64,000 nucleotides of DNA from Jiulongibacter sp966250325 (GCA_966250325.1 CBINGY010000004.1:74168-138167), one strand, 5' to 3'. Shown: positions 36,959 through 46,953, counted from the stretch's first letter. The notes: generated by a model from the sequence alone, not told the origin. Made by a program: numbers and translations.

Positions 36959-37340
36959 AAAATTTGGCATTAGTTAACTATAGGTTTTCAGGAAAGCGAA
37001 TAATACTGTCACAAAGTAAGACACCCAAAACCGTGAAAAGATTGTCTGGGAATCAGATTAAGAGCCCCGGAGTAGATGTATTCAAGTGAAGTGTCGATGT
37101 AATTTGATAGGTATCGACCAAACCAGATTCTTTGAATAATTCAATTTTGATCGATAAATAAACTTCTTCCTACTATTTGTTTATAAAATGCAATTCAGGT
37201 AATTAAAGGAATGTGATGATAAGAAAAGTACAATAAGAATTCTTAATAAAGATCAATCATAAATGGATTCAAACTTTCCATTCGGATGAAATTGACGTAA
37301 TTTTGCGGCCACTTTTTTTCATGTTATTCCTTCACAGTTC
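36959..37340. other. Intergenic spacer between divergent genes
   Basis: About 380 bases without a gene between the beta-barrel receptor (minus) and prfC (plus). It holds the prfC promoter at its right end. An imperfect inverted repeat with GTCGAT / ATCGAC arms lies near 37095-37120. I see no further supportable gene or RNA. Confidence 0.5.
37275..37305 (+). promoter_or_regulatory. Promoter of prfC
   Basis: TTTC (37275-37278), 19 bases and TAATTTTG (37298-37305) fit the Bacteroidota -33 TTTG / -7 TAnnTTTG pattern. Predicted start of transcription is near 37312, about 29 bases before the ATG. Confidence 0.55.
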
Positions 37341-38930
37341 ATGAGTTTTGAAACCGAGCTTCAAAAGAGGCGTACTTTTGCGATTATCGCTCACCCGGAT
37401 GCCGGGAAAACAACGCTCACTGAAAAACTTCTCCTTTTCGGGGGAGCTATTCAAACGGCGGGTGCGGTAAAATCCAACAAAATCAAGAAGAGCACCACTT
37501 CCGATTTTATGGAAATTGAGAAGCAAAGAGGTATCTCTGTGGCAACCTCGGTGATGACTTTTGAATATAAGAAGCTGAAAATTAATATTCTGGATACCCC
37601 GGGCCACAAGGACTTCGCAGAGGATACTTACCGCACCCTTACTGCGGTGGATAGTGTGATTCTGGTGATTGACTGCGTAAAAGGCGTGGAGGAGCAAACA
37701 GAAAAACTCATGGAAGTGTGCCGCATGAGAGACACACCAGTTATTATTTTTGTGAATAAGCTGGATAGAGAAGGTCAAAATCCGTTTGATCTGCTGGACG
37801 AACTTGAGCAGAAACTTGATATACGTACCCGGCCAATAACCTGGCCAATCAACGGTGGCCGTGACTTCAAGGGAGTCTATCATTTGCTGGACAAGACCAT
37901 GAACTTCTTCGCCGTCAATAAAACGCGTCTGGAAGAAGATATTTTTCAATACAACATCGATTCGGACGAGTTAAGAAACAAGATCGGAGCCAAAGACTCA
38001 GACCAACTTCAGGAAGATGTGGAACTCATCGAAGGGATTTACGATGAGTTTGATCGTGAGGCGTATCTTCAGGGCAAACTGGCTCCGGTGTTTTTTGGTA
38101 GTGCTGTAAGCAATTTTGGTGTCATGGAATTACTGGATACCTTTTGCCGGATTAGCCCATTGCCGGTGGCCCGCAAAACCGATAAGCGAATTGTAGAGCC
38201 TCTGGAATCGAAATTCACCGGATTTGTATTTAAAATTCATGCCAATATTGATCCGCGTCATCGCGACAGGATCGCCTTCCTGCGTGTATGTAGTGGCACA
38301 TTTGAGCGAAGTAAATTTTATGAGCATACGCGTCTGAATAAAAAGCTGCGGTTTTCAAATCCATACATGTTTATGGCTGATAGCAAGGAGGTGGTAGAGG
38401 AAGCCTTTCCGGGAGACGTCGTTGGTTTGTATGATACCGGTAATTTTAAAATTGGGGACACGCTTACCGAGGGAGAAGAATTACGATTTACGGGGATTCC
38501 GAGTTTTTCTCCGGAATTATTCCGTGAGGTAATCAATGCAGACCCCATGAAAACCAAGCAATTGGAAAAGGGAGTGCAGCAGCTATCTGAAGAAGGTGTG
38601 GCTCAGCTGTTTACCATGCAGCCGGGAAACCGTAAAATTATAGGTACGGTTGGAGAGCTTCAGTTTGAGGTTATACAGCATCGCCTGCTAAACGAGTATG
38701 GTGCCAGCTGCCGGTTTGAGTCAAAGCCTTACTCCAAGGCTTGCTGGATTACGAGCGAGAACCCTCAGGCTCTTTCAGAGTTTATCCGACTCAAGGGTAA
38801 TTTCATCGCCTACGACAAAGACAACAACCCGGTTTTCCTTGCAGAAACTGACTGGATTTTACGTATGAACATGGAAAATAACCCGGAGGTTGTTTTTCAT
38901 ACCACCTCAGAGTTTAAAACAGAAGCTTAG
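37341..38930 (+). CDS. prfC: Peptide chain release factor 3
   Basis: A 529-residue translational GTPase. G1 is AHPDAGKTT near residue 19, G3 DTPGHKDF, G4 NKLDRE, and the closing residues match RF3 domains II and III. RF3 recycles RF1 and RF2 from the ribosome after termination. It ends tail to tail with the next gene, with a 4-base overlap of stops. Confidence 0.93.
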   Translation: MSFETELQKRRTFAIIAHPDAGKTTLTEKLLLFGGAIQTAGAVKSNKIKKSTTSDFMEIEKQRGISVATSVMTFEYKKLKINILDTPGHKDFAEDTYRTLTAVDSVILVIDCVKGVEEQTEKLMEVCRMRDTPVIIFVNKLDREGQNPFDLLDELEQKLDIRTRPITWPINGGRDFKGVYHLLDKTMNFFAVNKTRLEEDIFQYNIDSDELRNKIGAKDSDQLQEDVELIEGIYDEFDREAYLQGKLAPVFFGSAVSNFGVMELLDTFCRISPLPVARKTDKRIVEPLESKFTGFVFKIHANIDPRHRDRIAFLRVCSGTFERSKFYEHTRLNKKLRFSNPYMFMADSKEVVEEAFPGDVVGLYDTGNFKIGDTLTEGEELRFTGIPSFSPELFREVINADPMKTKQLEKGVQQLSEEGVAQLFTMQPGNRKIIGTVGELQFEVIQHRLLNEYGASCRFESKPYSKACWITSENPQALSEFIRLKGNFIAYDKDNNPVFLAETDWILRMNMENNPEVVFHTTSEFKTEA

Positions 38931-39331
38931 TCTTCGGGATAGGGAACAAAAACGAAGCTTACAAATTTGCCATCCATCACAAAAAGGCAGCAGTATTCCT
39001 CGGGATCCTTGTAGTTTTCTTTAAAAAGTTCCTCTGATTCGGCACCCACCAGTTCCCGCTGAAGAAACTCCTCTATCATTGAGGCTTTGTACTCGTATCG
39101 GGTAGAAAAGTCGTTTTTATAAAACAAGGTACTTCCCACAGGTACCTCGTCTGCCGTGGCCACAAAAACCGGATATTTGCTGAAGCCTCTGCTTCGTACC
39201 TGATAGGAGGCCTCTTTCAGATGGTCACATACTTTCAGAAAATCTTCCGTTATTAAACCCATCATCTGTTTGTCCAATTCCGGCGAATTGGCGTCATCCA
39301 TGATAGAGTTTTCATTCGAATGGTTAATCAT
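38927..39331 (-). CDS. Conserved hypothetical small protein
   Basis: A 134-residue protein that I do not recognise. It has no signal peptide or membrane segment. A middle beta portion (YPVFVATADEVPVG, FYKNDFSTRYEYKAS) precedes an acidic helix and ends in a hydrophobic strand pair (YCCLFVMDGKFVSFVF). Start could be M1 or the later MDDANSPE. It lies 6 bases behind ald on the same strand, so the two are probably in one operon. Confidence 0.65.
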   Translation of the reverse strand: MINHSNENSIMDDANSPELDKQMMGLITEDFLKVCDHLKEASYQVRSRGFSKYPVFVATADEVPVGSTLFYKNDFSTRYEYKASMIEEFLQRELVGAESEELFKENYKDPEEYCCLFVMDGKFVSFVFVPYPED

Positions 39332-39337
39332 AATTTT

Positions 39338-40546
39338 CTAGATTCTTGCTGCCAGTAATAACCGTAGATCGCGATACCTGAGTTCATGTTTTTTGGCAAT
39401 GTGCTGGGAAGTGATGTTTCCTTTAAACGCATAAACACCATGAATAAACCAGGGATTACTCAGAATCATTTCTGTAACCCCTCCGTGATTTCCGGTTTTT
39501 AGCAGTAGCGGGGTGAAAATATTACTTAAGCTGTAACTGGCAGTATGGGCTACCTGAGAGGCAATATTAGGTACCCCGTAATGCAAAACGCCATGTTTTT
39601 TGAATACAGGATTTGCGTGATCGGTCATCTGGCTGGTTTCTACACAGCCGCCCTGATCAATGGCCACATCGATGATAACCGAATTTTCCTTCATTTGCTC
39701 TACCATTTCTTCGGTGACCACAAGTGGAGTGTAGCCCTTTTCCGGACGTAGGGCCGCAATCACCACATCGGCTTCCTTCAATGCTTTACCTAGATTTTCT
39801 GAATCGATAATCGAAGTAAAAATATGTTGTCCTAAACTATAGCGTAGCCGCTGCAGACGATATAAATGAAGATCGAAAACCTTAATCTCAGCACCCAGAC
39901 CTATGGCCGTACGTGCCGCAAACTCGGCTACCGTACCCGCACCAAGGATAATTACAGAAGTAGGTGGTACGCCTGCGATTCCGCCAAGAAGTAACCCCTT
40001 TCCCTTTCCCAGATACTCAGAGGCAAGCAAAATGGCAGAGCTGCCGGCGATCTCACTCATGGCCCTTACCACGGGGAAATTGCCCACTTTATCCTGCATG
40101 TATTCAAAGCCAATAGCGGTTATTCTCTTTTGGATGAGTTTCTCAAAAAATGCCTTCTCCTGTTTAATGTACTGAATTGCAGAAAAAAGGGTGGCCTCCG
40201 GACTCATAAGATCTATTTCTTCGAGGGTTGGAGGATTCACTTTAAGGACAATCTCCGACTTAAAAACCTCAGAAGGAGAATAAGCTATTTTTGCACCGGC
40301 GTTCTGATACCGGTCATTTCCGAAATCTGCTGCCAAACCAGCGTCTTTTTCCACAACTACTTCATGGCCGTTTCTTACCAGTACCGATACGGCATCTGGG
40401 GTAAGTACAATTCGTTTTTCAAGAGGAGATTGTTCTTTGGGTAAACCAATGCTCAGATTTTTACGAGACTGTTGAACAGCTAGAGCCTGCTCTTTGGTCT
40501 CCATAATATGCTGTAGTGCAAGTTCACTTACTGGATGGTCTGCCAT
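39338..40546 (-). CDS. ald: Alanine dehydrogenase
   Basis: A 402-residue enzyme with about 30 residues more at the N-terminus than classic Ald (about 370). It has the GLPKEQSPLEKRI opening of the AlaDH/PNT domain, the NAD motif ILGAGTVAEFAA, and the late DVAIDQGGC block with the QGG signature. It interconverts alanine and pyruvate with NAD. It overlaps tsaE by 19 bases. Confidence 0.9.
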   Translation of the reverse strand: MADHPVSELALQHIMETKEQALAVQQSRKNLSIGLPKEQSPLEKRIVLTPDAVSVLVRNGHEVVVEKDAGLAADFGNDRYQNAGAKIAYSPSEVFKSEIVLKVNPPTLEEIDLMSPEATLFSAIQYIKQEKAFFEKLIQKRITAIGFEYMQDKVGNFPVVRAMSEIAGSSAILLASEYLGKGKGLLLGGIAGVPPTSVIILGAGTVAEFAARTAIGLGAEIKVFDLHLYRLQRLRYSLGQHIFTSIIDSENLGKALKEADVVIAALRPEKGYTPLVVTEEMVEQMKENSVIIDVAIDQGGCVETSQMTDHANPVFKKHGVLHYGVPNIASQVAHTASYSLSNIFTPLLLKTGNHGGVTEMILSNPWFIHGVYAFKGNITSQHIAKKHELRYRDLRLLLAARI

Positions 40547-40974
40547 TCTTGTATTCCTTCTATAGTAAAAGTCCGTAAATTGTTTTCCTCTGCCTCAATA
40601 TGAACCGAAACTGCATTTTCCGGTAAAAGCTGCTCGATGACCTGCGGCCATTCAATAAGACAAACATCTCCTGAAAACAGATATTCTTCCATTCCGAAGT
40701 CAAGGGCTTCCTGCCAGTTTTTGAGCCTGTAGCAGTCGAAGTGATAAATTGCTTCGCCTGTGGCGGTCTGGTACGTGTTAACAATCGAAAAGGTAGGGCT
40801 CTGCACTTCTCCGATCACTCCGAGGTGATGACAAATTTCTTTGATACAGGTGGTTTTTCCGGCACCCAGATTCCCTGTAAAGCACCACACCGGATACTTC
40901 TGCATCTGGTGAGAAATCTTCTTTGCAAGAGAGTTTAGCTCTTTCAGGTTTATATCTTTAAACTTCAGGGTCAT
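40528..40974 (-). CDS. tsaE: tRNA threonylcarbamoyladenosine biosynthesis ATPase TsaE
   Basis: A 148-residue P-loop ATPase with Walker A GNLGAGKTT near residue 37 and the IEWPQ motif near 109 that is diagnostic for TsaE. It powers the t6A37 tRNA modification with TsaB, TsaC and TsaD. Overlaps ald on its 3' side. Confidence 0.92.
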   Translation of the reverse strand: MTLKFKDINLKELNSLAKKISHQMQKYPVWCFTGNLGAGKTTCIKEICHHLGVIGEVQSPTFSIVNTYQTATGEAIYHFDCYRLKNWQEALDFGMEEYLFSGDVCLIEWPQVIEQLLPENAVSVHIEAEENNLRTFTIEGIQEWQTIQ

Positions 40975-41116
40975 CGGAATGCAAAAATACCCAATTTTGA
41001 GGGCAAAAGGCAGAAAAAATATAACTAAAATCTTGAACTATTCATAGGCTCAGCCGTTGATATAACGTTCAAATTTTAAGACCTTTGTTAAAAATCTCCA
41101 AGTCCTTCATTCAAAC

Positions 41117-42949
41117 ATGCTCGAAAGCCGTAAACACGTCATTCTTTTCTTCTTTTTTACAATTGGTATCATTTACCTGCTACGGCTGTTTTATATTCAG
41201 ATTATAGACTCCAGGTATAGATCTATTGAGGCCACCAATGCCATTAAAAGGCAGGTTGAAATCCCTTTGAGGGGGCAGATATATGATCGGAACGGGAAGC
41301 TTTTGGTTCAGAATCAGGAGGTGTATGATATGTACGTGACACCCAAGGAGGTGGCAGGCTTAGATACCGCGTTTTTCTGTAGTGTACTTGGTATTACCCG
41401 CGGATTTTTTGACAGCACCATGGCTGAGGCCTCATCCTACTCGAAAAACAGGGCTTCCTTATTTATGCGTCAGCTAAGTAAAGAGGAGTTTGCACGAATG
41501 GCCGATGTGATGATCAATTTCAAAGGATTTCATTTTGAACAGTCCTTTTTTAGGACGTACCCTGGCCATACGCTGGCCAACGCCCTTGGGTACATCGGAG
41601 AGATTTCCAAAGAACAGTACGATCAGCAAAAGGAAAAATACTATAGGAAAGGAGATTACATTGGCCTTTCTGGAATTGAAAAAGAATACGAAATAGAGCT
41701 TCGTGGCAAAAGAGGAGTGAAGTTTACCTTGATGGACGTCCACATGGAAGACAAAGGCTCCTACGAAGACGGACGCTTTGATACAACCGCGGTAGTAGGA
41801 AAAGATTTGTTTTCCTCTATTGACATGGAGCTGCAACAATTGGCAGATAGCCTGTTTCAAAACAAGGTAGGAGCCGTGGTGGCTATTGAACCAAAGACTG
41901 GTGAAATTCTGGTGATGGGTTCGTATCCGACTTATGACCCGAATTTACTTTCAGGGAAAGCTTTTTCTGAAAACTACCTCAAACTGGTGAGGGATCCAGA
42001 TAAACCCACATTTAACCGAACCATATCTTCATTTTACCGTCCGGGTAGTACCTTCAAGCTGGTGCAGGCGTTAGTAGGTCAGCAGCAGGGAGTTATAAAT
42101 CCCAAAAGTGCGTTCATTGGAGCATTTTCACCCATGGCCTGTCATGGTCATGGTATTCACCACCTCTCCAATCTGAATAATGCCGTTCAGTATTCCTGTA
42201 ACCCCTATTTTTATAACGTGTTCAAAAAAATTATTGAAAATACGAGTGAGAAGAATCCTTTCCTTGGAGCCAGAGAGGGCCTTACTCGTTGGCATGATAT
42301 GGTGGAGAAATTTGGATTTGGTACGAAACTAGGCGTGGATATTCCAGGTGAAAAAAGTCAGCTTTTGCCTGATCTAAGCCTTTATGATAAGTATTATGGA
42401 AAAGATCGTTGGAAATTCTCCAATATCTATTCGTTATCTATCGGTGAAGGAGAACTTGGTCTGGATGTGCTCAAACTTGCCAATCTTGCTGCAACTCTGG
42501 CCAATAAGGGCTACTGGATTACGCCGCACCTGATCAGGGGAGTGGGGGCAGACAAAAGCGGCATGAAAAAGGAACGACTTCAGGTACATCAAACCGGCAT
42601 AGAACCTAAACATTTTCTGGCCATTTATGACGGCATGGAGAAGGTAATCAGTGCCGGTACAGCCCGAAGGGCATTCATGGAAAATATCAAGATTCTCGGC
42701 AAAACCGGGACCTCACAAAATAAACGAGGGAAAGATCATGCGATTTTTATTGCTTTTGCTCCCCGGGAAAACCCTCAGATTGCCATTGCAGCGGTCGTGG
42801 AAAATGCCGGATTTGGAGGGTCATCTGCAGCACCCATCTCTTCTCTATTAATTGAAAAATATCTGACAGGAAAAATAGAACGTCGTGCTATGGCTGAGCA
42901 AGTGAAGGCTCAAAGCTTTACCACAGTGGCTGCCGCATCAGCGAAATAA
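41117..42949 (+). CDS. mrdA: Penicillin-binding protein 2 (transpeptidase)
   Basis: A 610-residue class B PBP: membrane helix at 9-28, a dimerisation domain, then the transpeptidase with Ser311-x-x-Lys314 (PGSTFKL), Ser360-Cys-Asn362 and Lys529-Thr-Gly531. It cross-links peptidoglycan in cylindrical growth together with RodA, encoded 3 bases downstream. mreBCD, often just upstream in relatives, are not in the window. Confidence 0.93.
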   Translation: MLESRKHVILFFFFTIGIIYLLRLFYIQIIDSRYRSIEATNAIKRQVEIPLRGQIYDRNGKLLVQNQEVYDMYVTPKEVAGLDTAFFCSVLGITRGFFDSTMAEASSYSKNRASLFMRQLSKEEFARMADVMINFKGFHFEQSFFRTYPGHTLANALGYIGEISKEQYDQQKEKYYRKGDYIGLSGIEKEYEIELRGKRGVKFTLMDVHMEDKGSYEDGRFDTTAVVGKDLFSSIDMELQQLADSLFQNKVGAVVAIEPKTGEILVMGSYPTYDPNLLSGKAFSENYLKLVRDPDKPTFNRTISSFYRPGSTFKLVQALVGQQQGVINPKSAFIGAFSPMACHGHGIHHLSNLNNAVQYSCNPYFYNVFKKIIENTSEKNPFLGAREGLTRWHDMVEKFGFGTKLGVDIPGEKSQLLPDLSLYDKYYGKDRWKFSNIYSLSIGEGELGLDVLKLANLAATLANKGYWITPHLIRGVGADKSGMKKERLQVHQTGIEPKHFLAIYDGMEKVISAGTARRAFMENIKILGKTGTSQNKRGKDHAIFIAFAPRENPQIAIAAVVENAGFGGSSAAPISSLLIEKYLTGKIERRAMAEQVKAQSFTTVAAASAK

Positions 42950-42952
42950 CCA

Positions 42953-44230
42953 ATGGCAAACGAAATTAATATCAAACGGGGAATCGACTGGGTGACGGTT
43001 CTGCTTTATCTGGCCCTGGTACTCATCGGATACCTCAATATTTATGCGGCGGTATATAACCCTGAAAACCCCATAAGTATATTTTCACTGTCGCATAATG
43101 CAGGACGTCAGTTGATGTTTATAGGGCTGGGTTCCGTACTCATTACCCTCATCTTATTCATAGACTATAAGCTTTACGACACTTTCGCTTATATTTTCTA
43201 TGGATTCATGATTCTGCTACTTATTGCCACCATATTCATAGGTAGTGATATTAAAGGGTCGCGTTCCTGGATCAAGCTCGGGATATTCTCACTTCAACCT
43301 GCAGAATTTGCAAAACTGGTCACGGCACTGGCTTTGGCAAAATACCTGAGCTCCCAAACCATAAATCTGTCAAAGCTGAAAGACTTGTGGAAAGCGGCTG
43401 TACTCATACTTCTTCCGCCGATCATTATTATCGCTCAGAAAGAAACGGGCTCTGCCCTTACGTTCGCTATTTTTATGATTGTGCTCTACCGAGAGGGCTT
43501 GCCCGGAGTTTACCCAGCCTTGTTTCTGGCGTTTGTGGTGCTCTTAATTGTATCATTGTTTTATTCCAAATGGTACATCATGATAGGTATAGTACTTCTG
43601 GCCCTTATGGTATGGTATTTCGTATTCTCCAGAAGAGACCGCACCTCCCAGAACCTCACACGGATGATTGGCCTGGTCCTTATTTTCTGTACGTTTACCA
43701 TGGGAGTAGACTTTTTCATAAATAAGGTATTACAGCCGCATCAGCAGAAAAGAATTAAGGTGCTTGTTGACCCGGATGCAGACCCATTGGGAGCAGGCTG
43801 GAATGTCACCCAGTCAAAAATCGCAATTGGCTCTGGCGGAGTGGTAGGTAAAGGATATCTTCGAGGAACTCAAACCAAGTTCGATTTTGTGCCTGAGCAA
43901 TCCACAGATTTTATTTTCTGCACCATTGGTGAAGAGTGGGGCTTTCTGGGAAGTATTATTACCATAGGACTTTATCTGGCGTTACTGGCCCGCTTGGTAC
44001 ACCTGGCCGAGCTGCAGCGTGATAAATTCGCAAGGGTCTATGGCTATAGTGTTGCCTCCATTATCTTCTTCCATGTACTGGTGAATCTTGGTATGACTAT
44101 TGGCCTTATGCCAGTAATTGGTATTCCCCTTCCGTTCCTGAGTTATGGGGGGTCCTCGCTTTGGTCATTTACCATCCTTCTTTTTGTGTTTCTAAAGCTG
44201 GATGCTCACCGGAGCTTTAAAACTTATTAA
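42953..44230 (+). CDS. rodA: Rod shape-determining protein RodA (SEDS glycosyltransferase)
   Basis: A 425-residue polytopic membrane protein with about ten segments. The extracellular EQSTDFIF..EEWGF block and the late IGIPLPFLSYGGSS signature mark the SEDS family. RodA polymerises glycan strands with PBP2. Gap to mrdA is 3 bases. Confidence 0.93.
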   Translation: MANEINIKRGIDWVTVLLYLALVLIGYLNIYAAVYNPENPISIFSLSHNAGRQLMFIGLGSVLITLILFIDYKLYDTFAYIFYGFMILLLIATIFIGSDIKGSRSWIKLGIFSLQPAEFAKLVTALALAKYLSSQTINLSKLKDLWKAAVLILLPPIIIIAQKETGSALTFAIFMIVLYREGLPGVYPALFLAFVVLLIVSLFYSKWYIMIGIVLLALMVWYFVFSRRDRTSQNLTRMIGLVLIFCTFTMGVDFFINKVLQPHQQKRIKVLVDPDADPLGAGWNVTQSKIAIGSGGVVGKGYLRGTQTKFDFVPEQSTDFIFCTIGEEWGFLGSIITIGLYLALLARLVHLAELQRDKFARVYGYSVASIIFFHVLVNLGMTIGLMPVIGIPLPFLSYGGSSLWSFTILLFVFLKLDAHRSFKTY

Positions 44231-44260
44231 TTTTTGAATAAATTATATTTTCAGTAAATA

Positions 44261-44965
44261 TTGAAAAATTCAAAAAGTCTTTACCTGATACCTACTCCCT
44301 TGGCCGAGGATACCGTTCACCGGGTGCTGCCCGCAGAGACCATCGAACGGATCACAGATCTCAGGGTATTTTTTGTGGAGAATGTGAAAAGTGCAAGACG
44401 TTTTATTTCTTCCTTAAAGAAGGGTGTGGTTATCGATGAACTTACTTTTATTCTTCTTGATAAGCGGAGCACTTTTGAAAGTATCTTTCAGTATCTTACA
44501 GAGGTCAATGAAAATGTAGGCGTGCTCTCAGAGGCAGGATGCCCCGGCGTGGCAGACCCGGGTGCGATTGCCGCAGATGCTGCCCATCAACTCGGTTGGA
44601 ATGTGGTTCCCCTTGTAGGCCCATCATCTATTCTTCTTGCACTCATGGCATCCGGTTTTAACGGGCAAAGCTTCGTTTTTCACGGTTATCTACCTATTGA
44701 TAGGAAGGAACGAAATAAGAAAATTAAAGAACTCGAGCGGGCAGCAGTTTTGCGGAGGCAGACTCAGATTTTTATGGAGACTCCTTACAGAAACCTTCAA
44801 ATGTTTGAAAGCTTGCTTCAGACCTGTCATCCTGACACCCGCTTAAGCATTTCTGCCGACCTCACCTCCAGTCAGGATTTTTCTCAAACGCGAAGTATTT
44901 CATCGTGGTCAAAAATGAAGCTTCCTGATATTCATAAAAAACCTGCAATTTTTATTCTGGGCTAA
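44261..44965 (+). CDS. RsmI-like tetrapyrrole-methylase-fold SAM methyltransferase
   Basis: A 234-residue methyltransferase starting at TTG (44261) since no ATG gives full length. The SEAGCPGVADPG loop is the counterpart of the RsmI SDAGTP motif, and GPSSILLALMASG is the second family motif. The family includes RsmI, which 2'-O-methylates C1402 of 16S rRNA, but this shorter type often coexists with a true RsmI, so the target is open. It ends tail to tail with aat, stops overlapping by 4 bases. Confidence 0.8.
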   Translation: MKNSKSLYLIPTPLAEDTVHRVLPAETIERITDLRVFFVENVKSARRFISSLKKGVVIDELTFILLDKRSTFESIFQYLTEVNENVGVLSEAGCPGVADPGAIAADAAHQLGWNVVPLVGPSSILLALMASGFNGQSFVFHGYLPIDRKERNKKIKELERAAVLRRQTQIFMETPYRNLQMFESLLQTCHPDTRLSISADLTSSQDFSQTRSISSWSKMKLPDIHKKPAIFILG

Positions 44966-45549
44966 AGGTAGAAGCTGCATTTAATCTGAAGGGCTTCAAA
45001 AAGTAGCTCTTCGTACCGATTTCTGGAAATTTCCATAGCCCCATAGCGAGCCACATTGTCATTGATAAATTGAGTATCTAACAGAAGGTAGCCATTCTTT
45101 CTTAAGATGCCAATAAGGTAGTGAAAAGCTACTTTGGATGCATTTGATACAAGATGAAACATGGACTCGCCGAAAAACGCTCCGCCCAATGCTACTCCGT
45201 ACAAACCTCCCACCAACTTGCCGTCCTGATACGTTTCTACAGAATGAGCCAGTCCCAAATGATGAAGTTCGGTGTAAACCTGAACGAGCTCTTCTGAAAT
45301 CCAGGTGGCATCGCCCTCAAAACGAGGGGTAGCACATTTTCGCATGACTTCCTCAAAATTACGGTCAACCAGTATTTCAAAACGTTTCTGATTAATTGTG
45401 GAACGCAAGGATTTTGAGGGCTTATATGACCCGAAAGGGATGATTGCACGAGGATCTGGGGCATACCAATGAATGGTTCCATCCTCCTCCGCCATTGGGA
45501 ATATGCCGTTTGAGTAGGCGTAAATAAGATCTGTTACCGTCAACGACAT
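44962..45549 (-). CDS. aat: Leucyl/phenylalanyl-tRNA--protein transferase
   Basis: A 195-residue member of the family, shorter at the N-terminus than E. coli Aat (234) but with all core motifs: YSNGIFPM, HWYAPDPR, GGLYGVALGGAFFGESMF and the LLDTQFINDN block. It adds Leu or Phe to N-terminal Arg or Lys of proteins, marking them for ClpAP. It lies one base after pyrR on the same strand. Confidence 0.9.
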   Translation of the reverse strand: MSLTVTDLIYAYSNGIFPMAEEDGTIHWYAPDPRAIIPFGSYKPSKSLRSTINQKRFEILVDRNFEEVMRKCATPRFEGDATWISEELVQVYTELHHLGLAHSVETYQDGKLVGGLYGVALGGAFFGESMFHLVSNASKVAFHYLIGILRKNGYLLLDTQFINDNVARYGAMEISRNRYEELLFEALQIKCSFYL

Positions 45550-45550
45550 C

Positions 45551-46090
45551 TTAACCGATCAACGAAATTCTATCTTCTTTAAGTTTTTGCTCGGTCCACT
45601 CCACCAATACTTTTTGGTTTTCCGTAGTGTTAACTCTTTTACCTGTATAATCTGGCTGAATCGGAAGGTTACGGTTATAGCTGCGGTCAATCAGTGTGAG
45701 CAGCTCAATTTTATTCGGACGCCCAAAGGCTTGAAGGGCATCAATTGCCGCACGCACCATTCGTCCTGTAGCCAGCACATCATCTATCAGAATAACATCT
45801 CTGTTTTCTATGACGAAATTGATATCCGTACTATTTGGAGTAAGTATTGAATCCCGTCTTCTGAAGTCGTCCCTGTAAAAAGTAGCGTCCAGTTTTCCGT
45901 AGGTAATTTTATGACCTAGGGTGTCTTCCAAAAGTTTTACGATCCGATCTCCCAGGAATACTCCCCGAGGTTGCAATCCTATTAGTAGGGTATTTTCCAG
46001 GTTGCCATGATTCTCGATAATTTCCTGAGTGAGCCTCTGAAGAATTACATCGAGAAGCTGCCCGTTGACAATGATTCTTTTCTTACTCAT
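45551..46090 (-). CDS. pyrR: PyrR bifunctional pyr regulator / uracil phosphoribosyltransferase
   Basis: A 179-residue phosphoribosyltransferase. The PRPP loop DDVLATGRMV and the IGLQPRGVFLG segment with a basic surface fit PyrR. In Firmicutes it binds pyr mRNA; in Bacteroidota the regulatory role is uncertain and no pyr genes are adjacent, so only UPRTase activity is well supported. A separate upp lies at 49863-50507. Confidence 0.87.
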   Translation of the reverse strand: MSKKRIIVNGQLLDVILQRLTQEIIENHGNLENTLLIGLQPRGVFLGDRIVKLLEDTLGHKITYGKLDATFYRDDFRRRDSILTPNSTDINFVIENRDVILIDDVLATGRMVRAAIDALQAFGRPNKIELLTLIDRSYNRNLPIQPDYTGKRVNTTENQKVLVEWTEQKLKEDRISLIG

Positions 46091-46189
46091 GAATGCTTAA
46101 TTGACCGGTAGCAAAAGTACTACTTCCATTCAGATAGTCTAATTAATCCCTCTTTTAAAGTGTTTACTCATCTTTTCTGTCGCACTTTC

Positions 46190-46197
46190 TATCTTTG
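46190..46197 (+). promoter_or_regulatory. Putative -7 box of pth
   Basis: TATCTTTG, a full TAnnTTTG match, 19 bases before the chosen start; a TTTA about 23 bases upstream is a poor -33 element. Confidence 0.45.
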
Positions 46198-46216
46198 ACA
46201 CATTAAGTAAATGTTC

Positions 46217-46777
46217 ATGAAATATTTAGTTGTGGGGCTGGGAAATATCGGACCTCAATACGCCTTTACCAGACATAATGCGGGGTTTATGGTTCTTGAT
46301 CGTATAGCCTCACAGGAAAAGCTTACTTTTCAACAAGACAAGCTGGCCACATATGCCCTCTGGAGAACGAAGGGCAGGCAAATACATCTGATAAAGCCTA
46401 CTACCTACATGAATCTTTCGGGTAAGGCGATGGCTTACTGGATGAAGAAGCTGGATGTGCCTGTTGAAAATACCCTTGTTCTTGTTGATGACCTGGCATT
46501 GCCATTAGGAAAGTTACGACTCAAACCCAAGGGGTCTTCCGCAGGCCATAATGGTCTGAAAGATATTGAAGGTGTTTTGGGTAGTCAGGCATATCCCAGA
46601 TTGAAAATTGGAATTGGGGATTCATTTCCCAAAGGCGGGCAGGTTGACTATGTCCTGGGAAATTTCAGTGAGGGTGAATTTGCCATACTTCTGGAAAAAT
46701 TGGATAAGGCCAAAATCATGATTTCTGATTTTTGTACTTTAGGAATAGAGCGATGTATGAACTTGCATAATGAATAA
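46217..46777 (+). CDS. pth: Peptidyl-tRNA hydrolase
   Basis: A 186-residue enzyme; I choose the second ATG (46217) because it gives the family's usual start MKYLVVGLGN. His20 in RHNAG is the catalytic base; Asn66 in MNLSG and the Asp in VDDLALP complete the site, followed by GSSAGHNGL. Frees tRNA from stalled peptidyl-tRNA. Confidence 0.93.
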   Translation: MKYLVVGLGNIGPQYAFTRHNAGFMVLDRIASQEKLTFQQDKLATYALWRTKGRQIHLIKPTTYMNLSGKAMAYWMKKLDVPVENTLVLVDDLALPLGKLRLKPKGSSAGHNGLKDIEGVLGSQAYPRLKIGIGDSFPKGGQVDYVLGNFSEGEFAILLEKLDKAKIMISDFCTLGIERCMNLHNE

Positions 46778-46845
46778 TTGTACTTTTTTAAGAATATTTG
46801 CATTTTGCCTGAATTAAATACTTTATATAGTAAATATTTTTATTA

Positions 46846-46935
46846 ACAGAATAAAATATTTGTTTTTGTTAAATATATAAAATTCAAATTTCAAAAATGG
46901 GTCTATTTTGATTTTTTAACAAAATATTATTCTGT
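46846..46935. repeat. Imperfect inverted repeat in AT-rich spacer
   Basis: ACAGAATAAAATATTTGT (46846-46863) and, inverted, ACAGAATAATATTTTGT (46919-46935) flank about 55 AT-rich bases upstream of the secreted-protein gene. Could be an operator pair or chance in AT-rich sequence. Confidence 0.35.
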
Positions 46936-46953
46936 CAATCATCTATTGTTGGA

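Noticed and set aside
37332..37949. Long minus-strand frame over prfC
   Set aside because: Antisense of the well-supported prfC gene; His/Phe-rich composition typical of an antisense frame.
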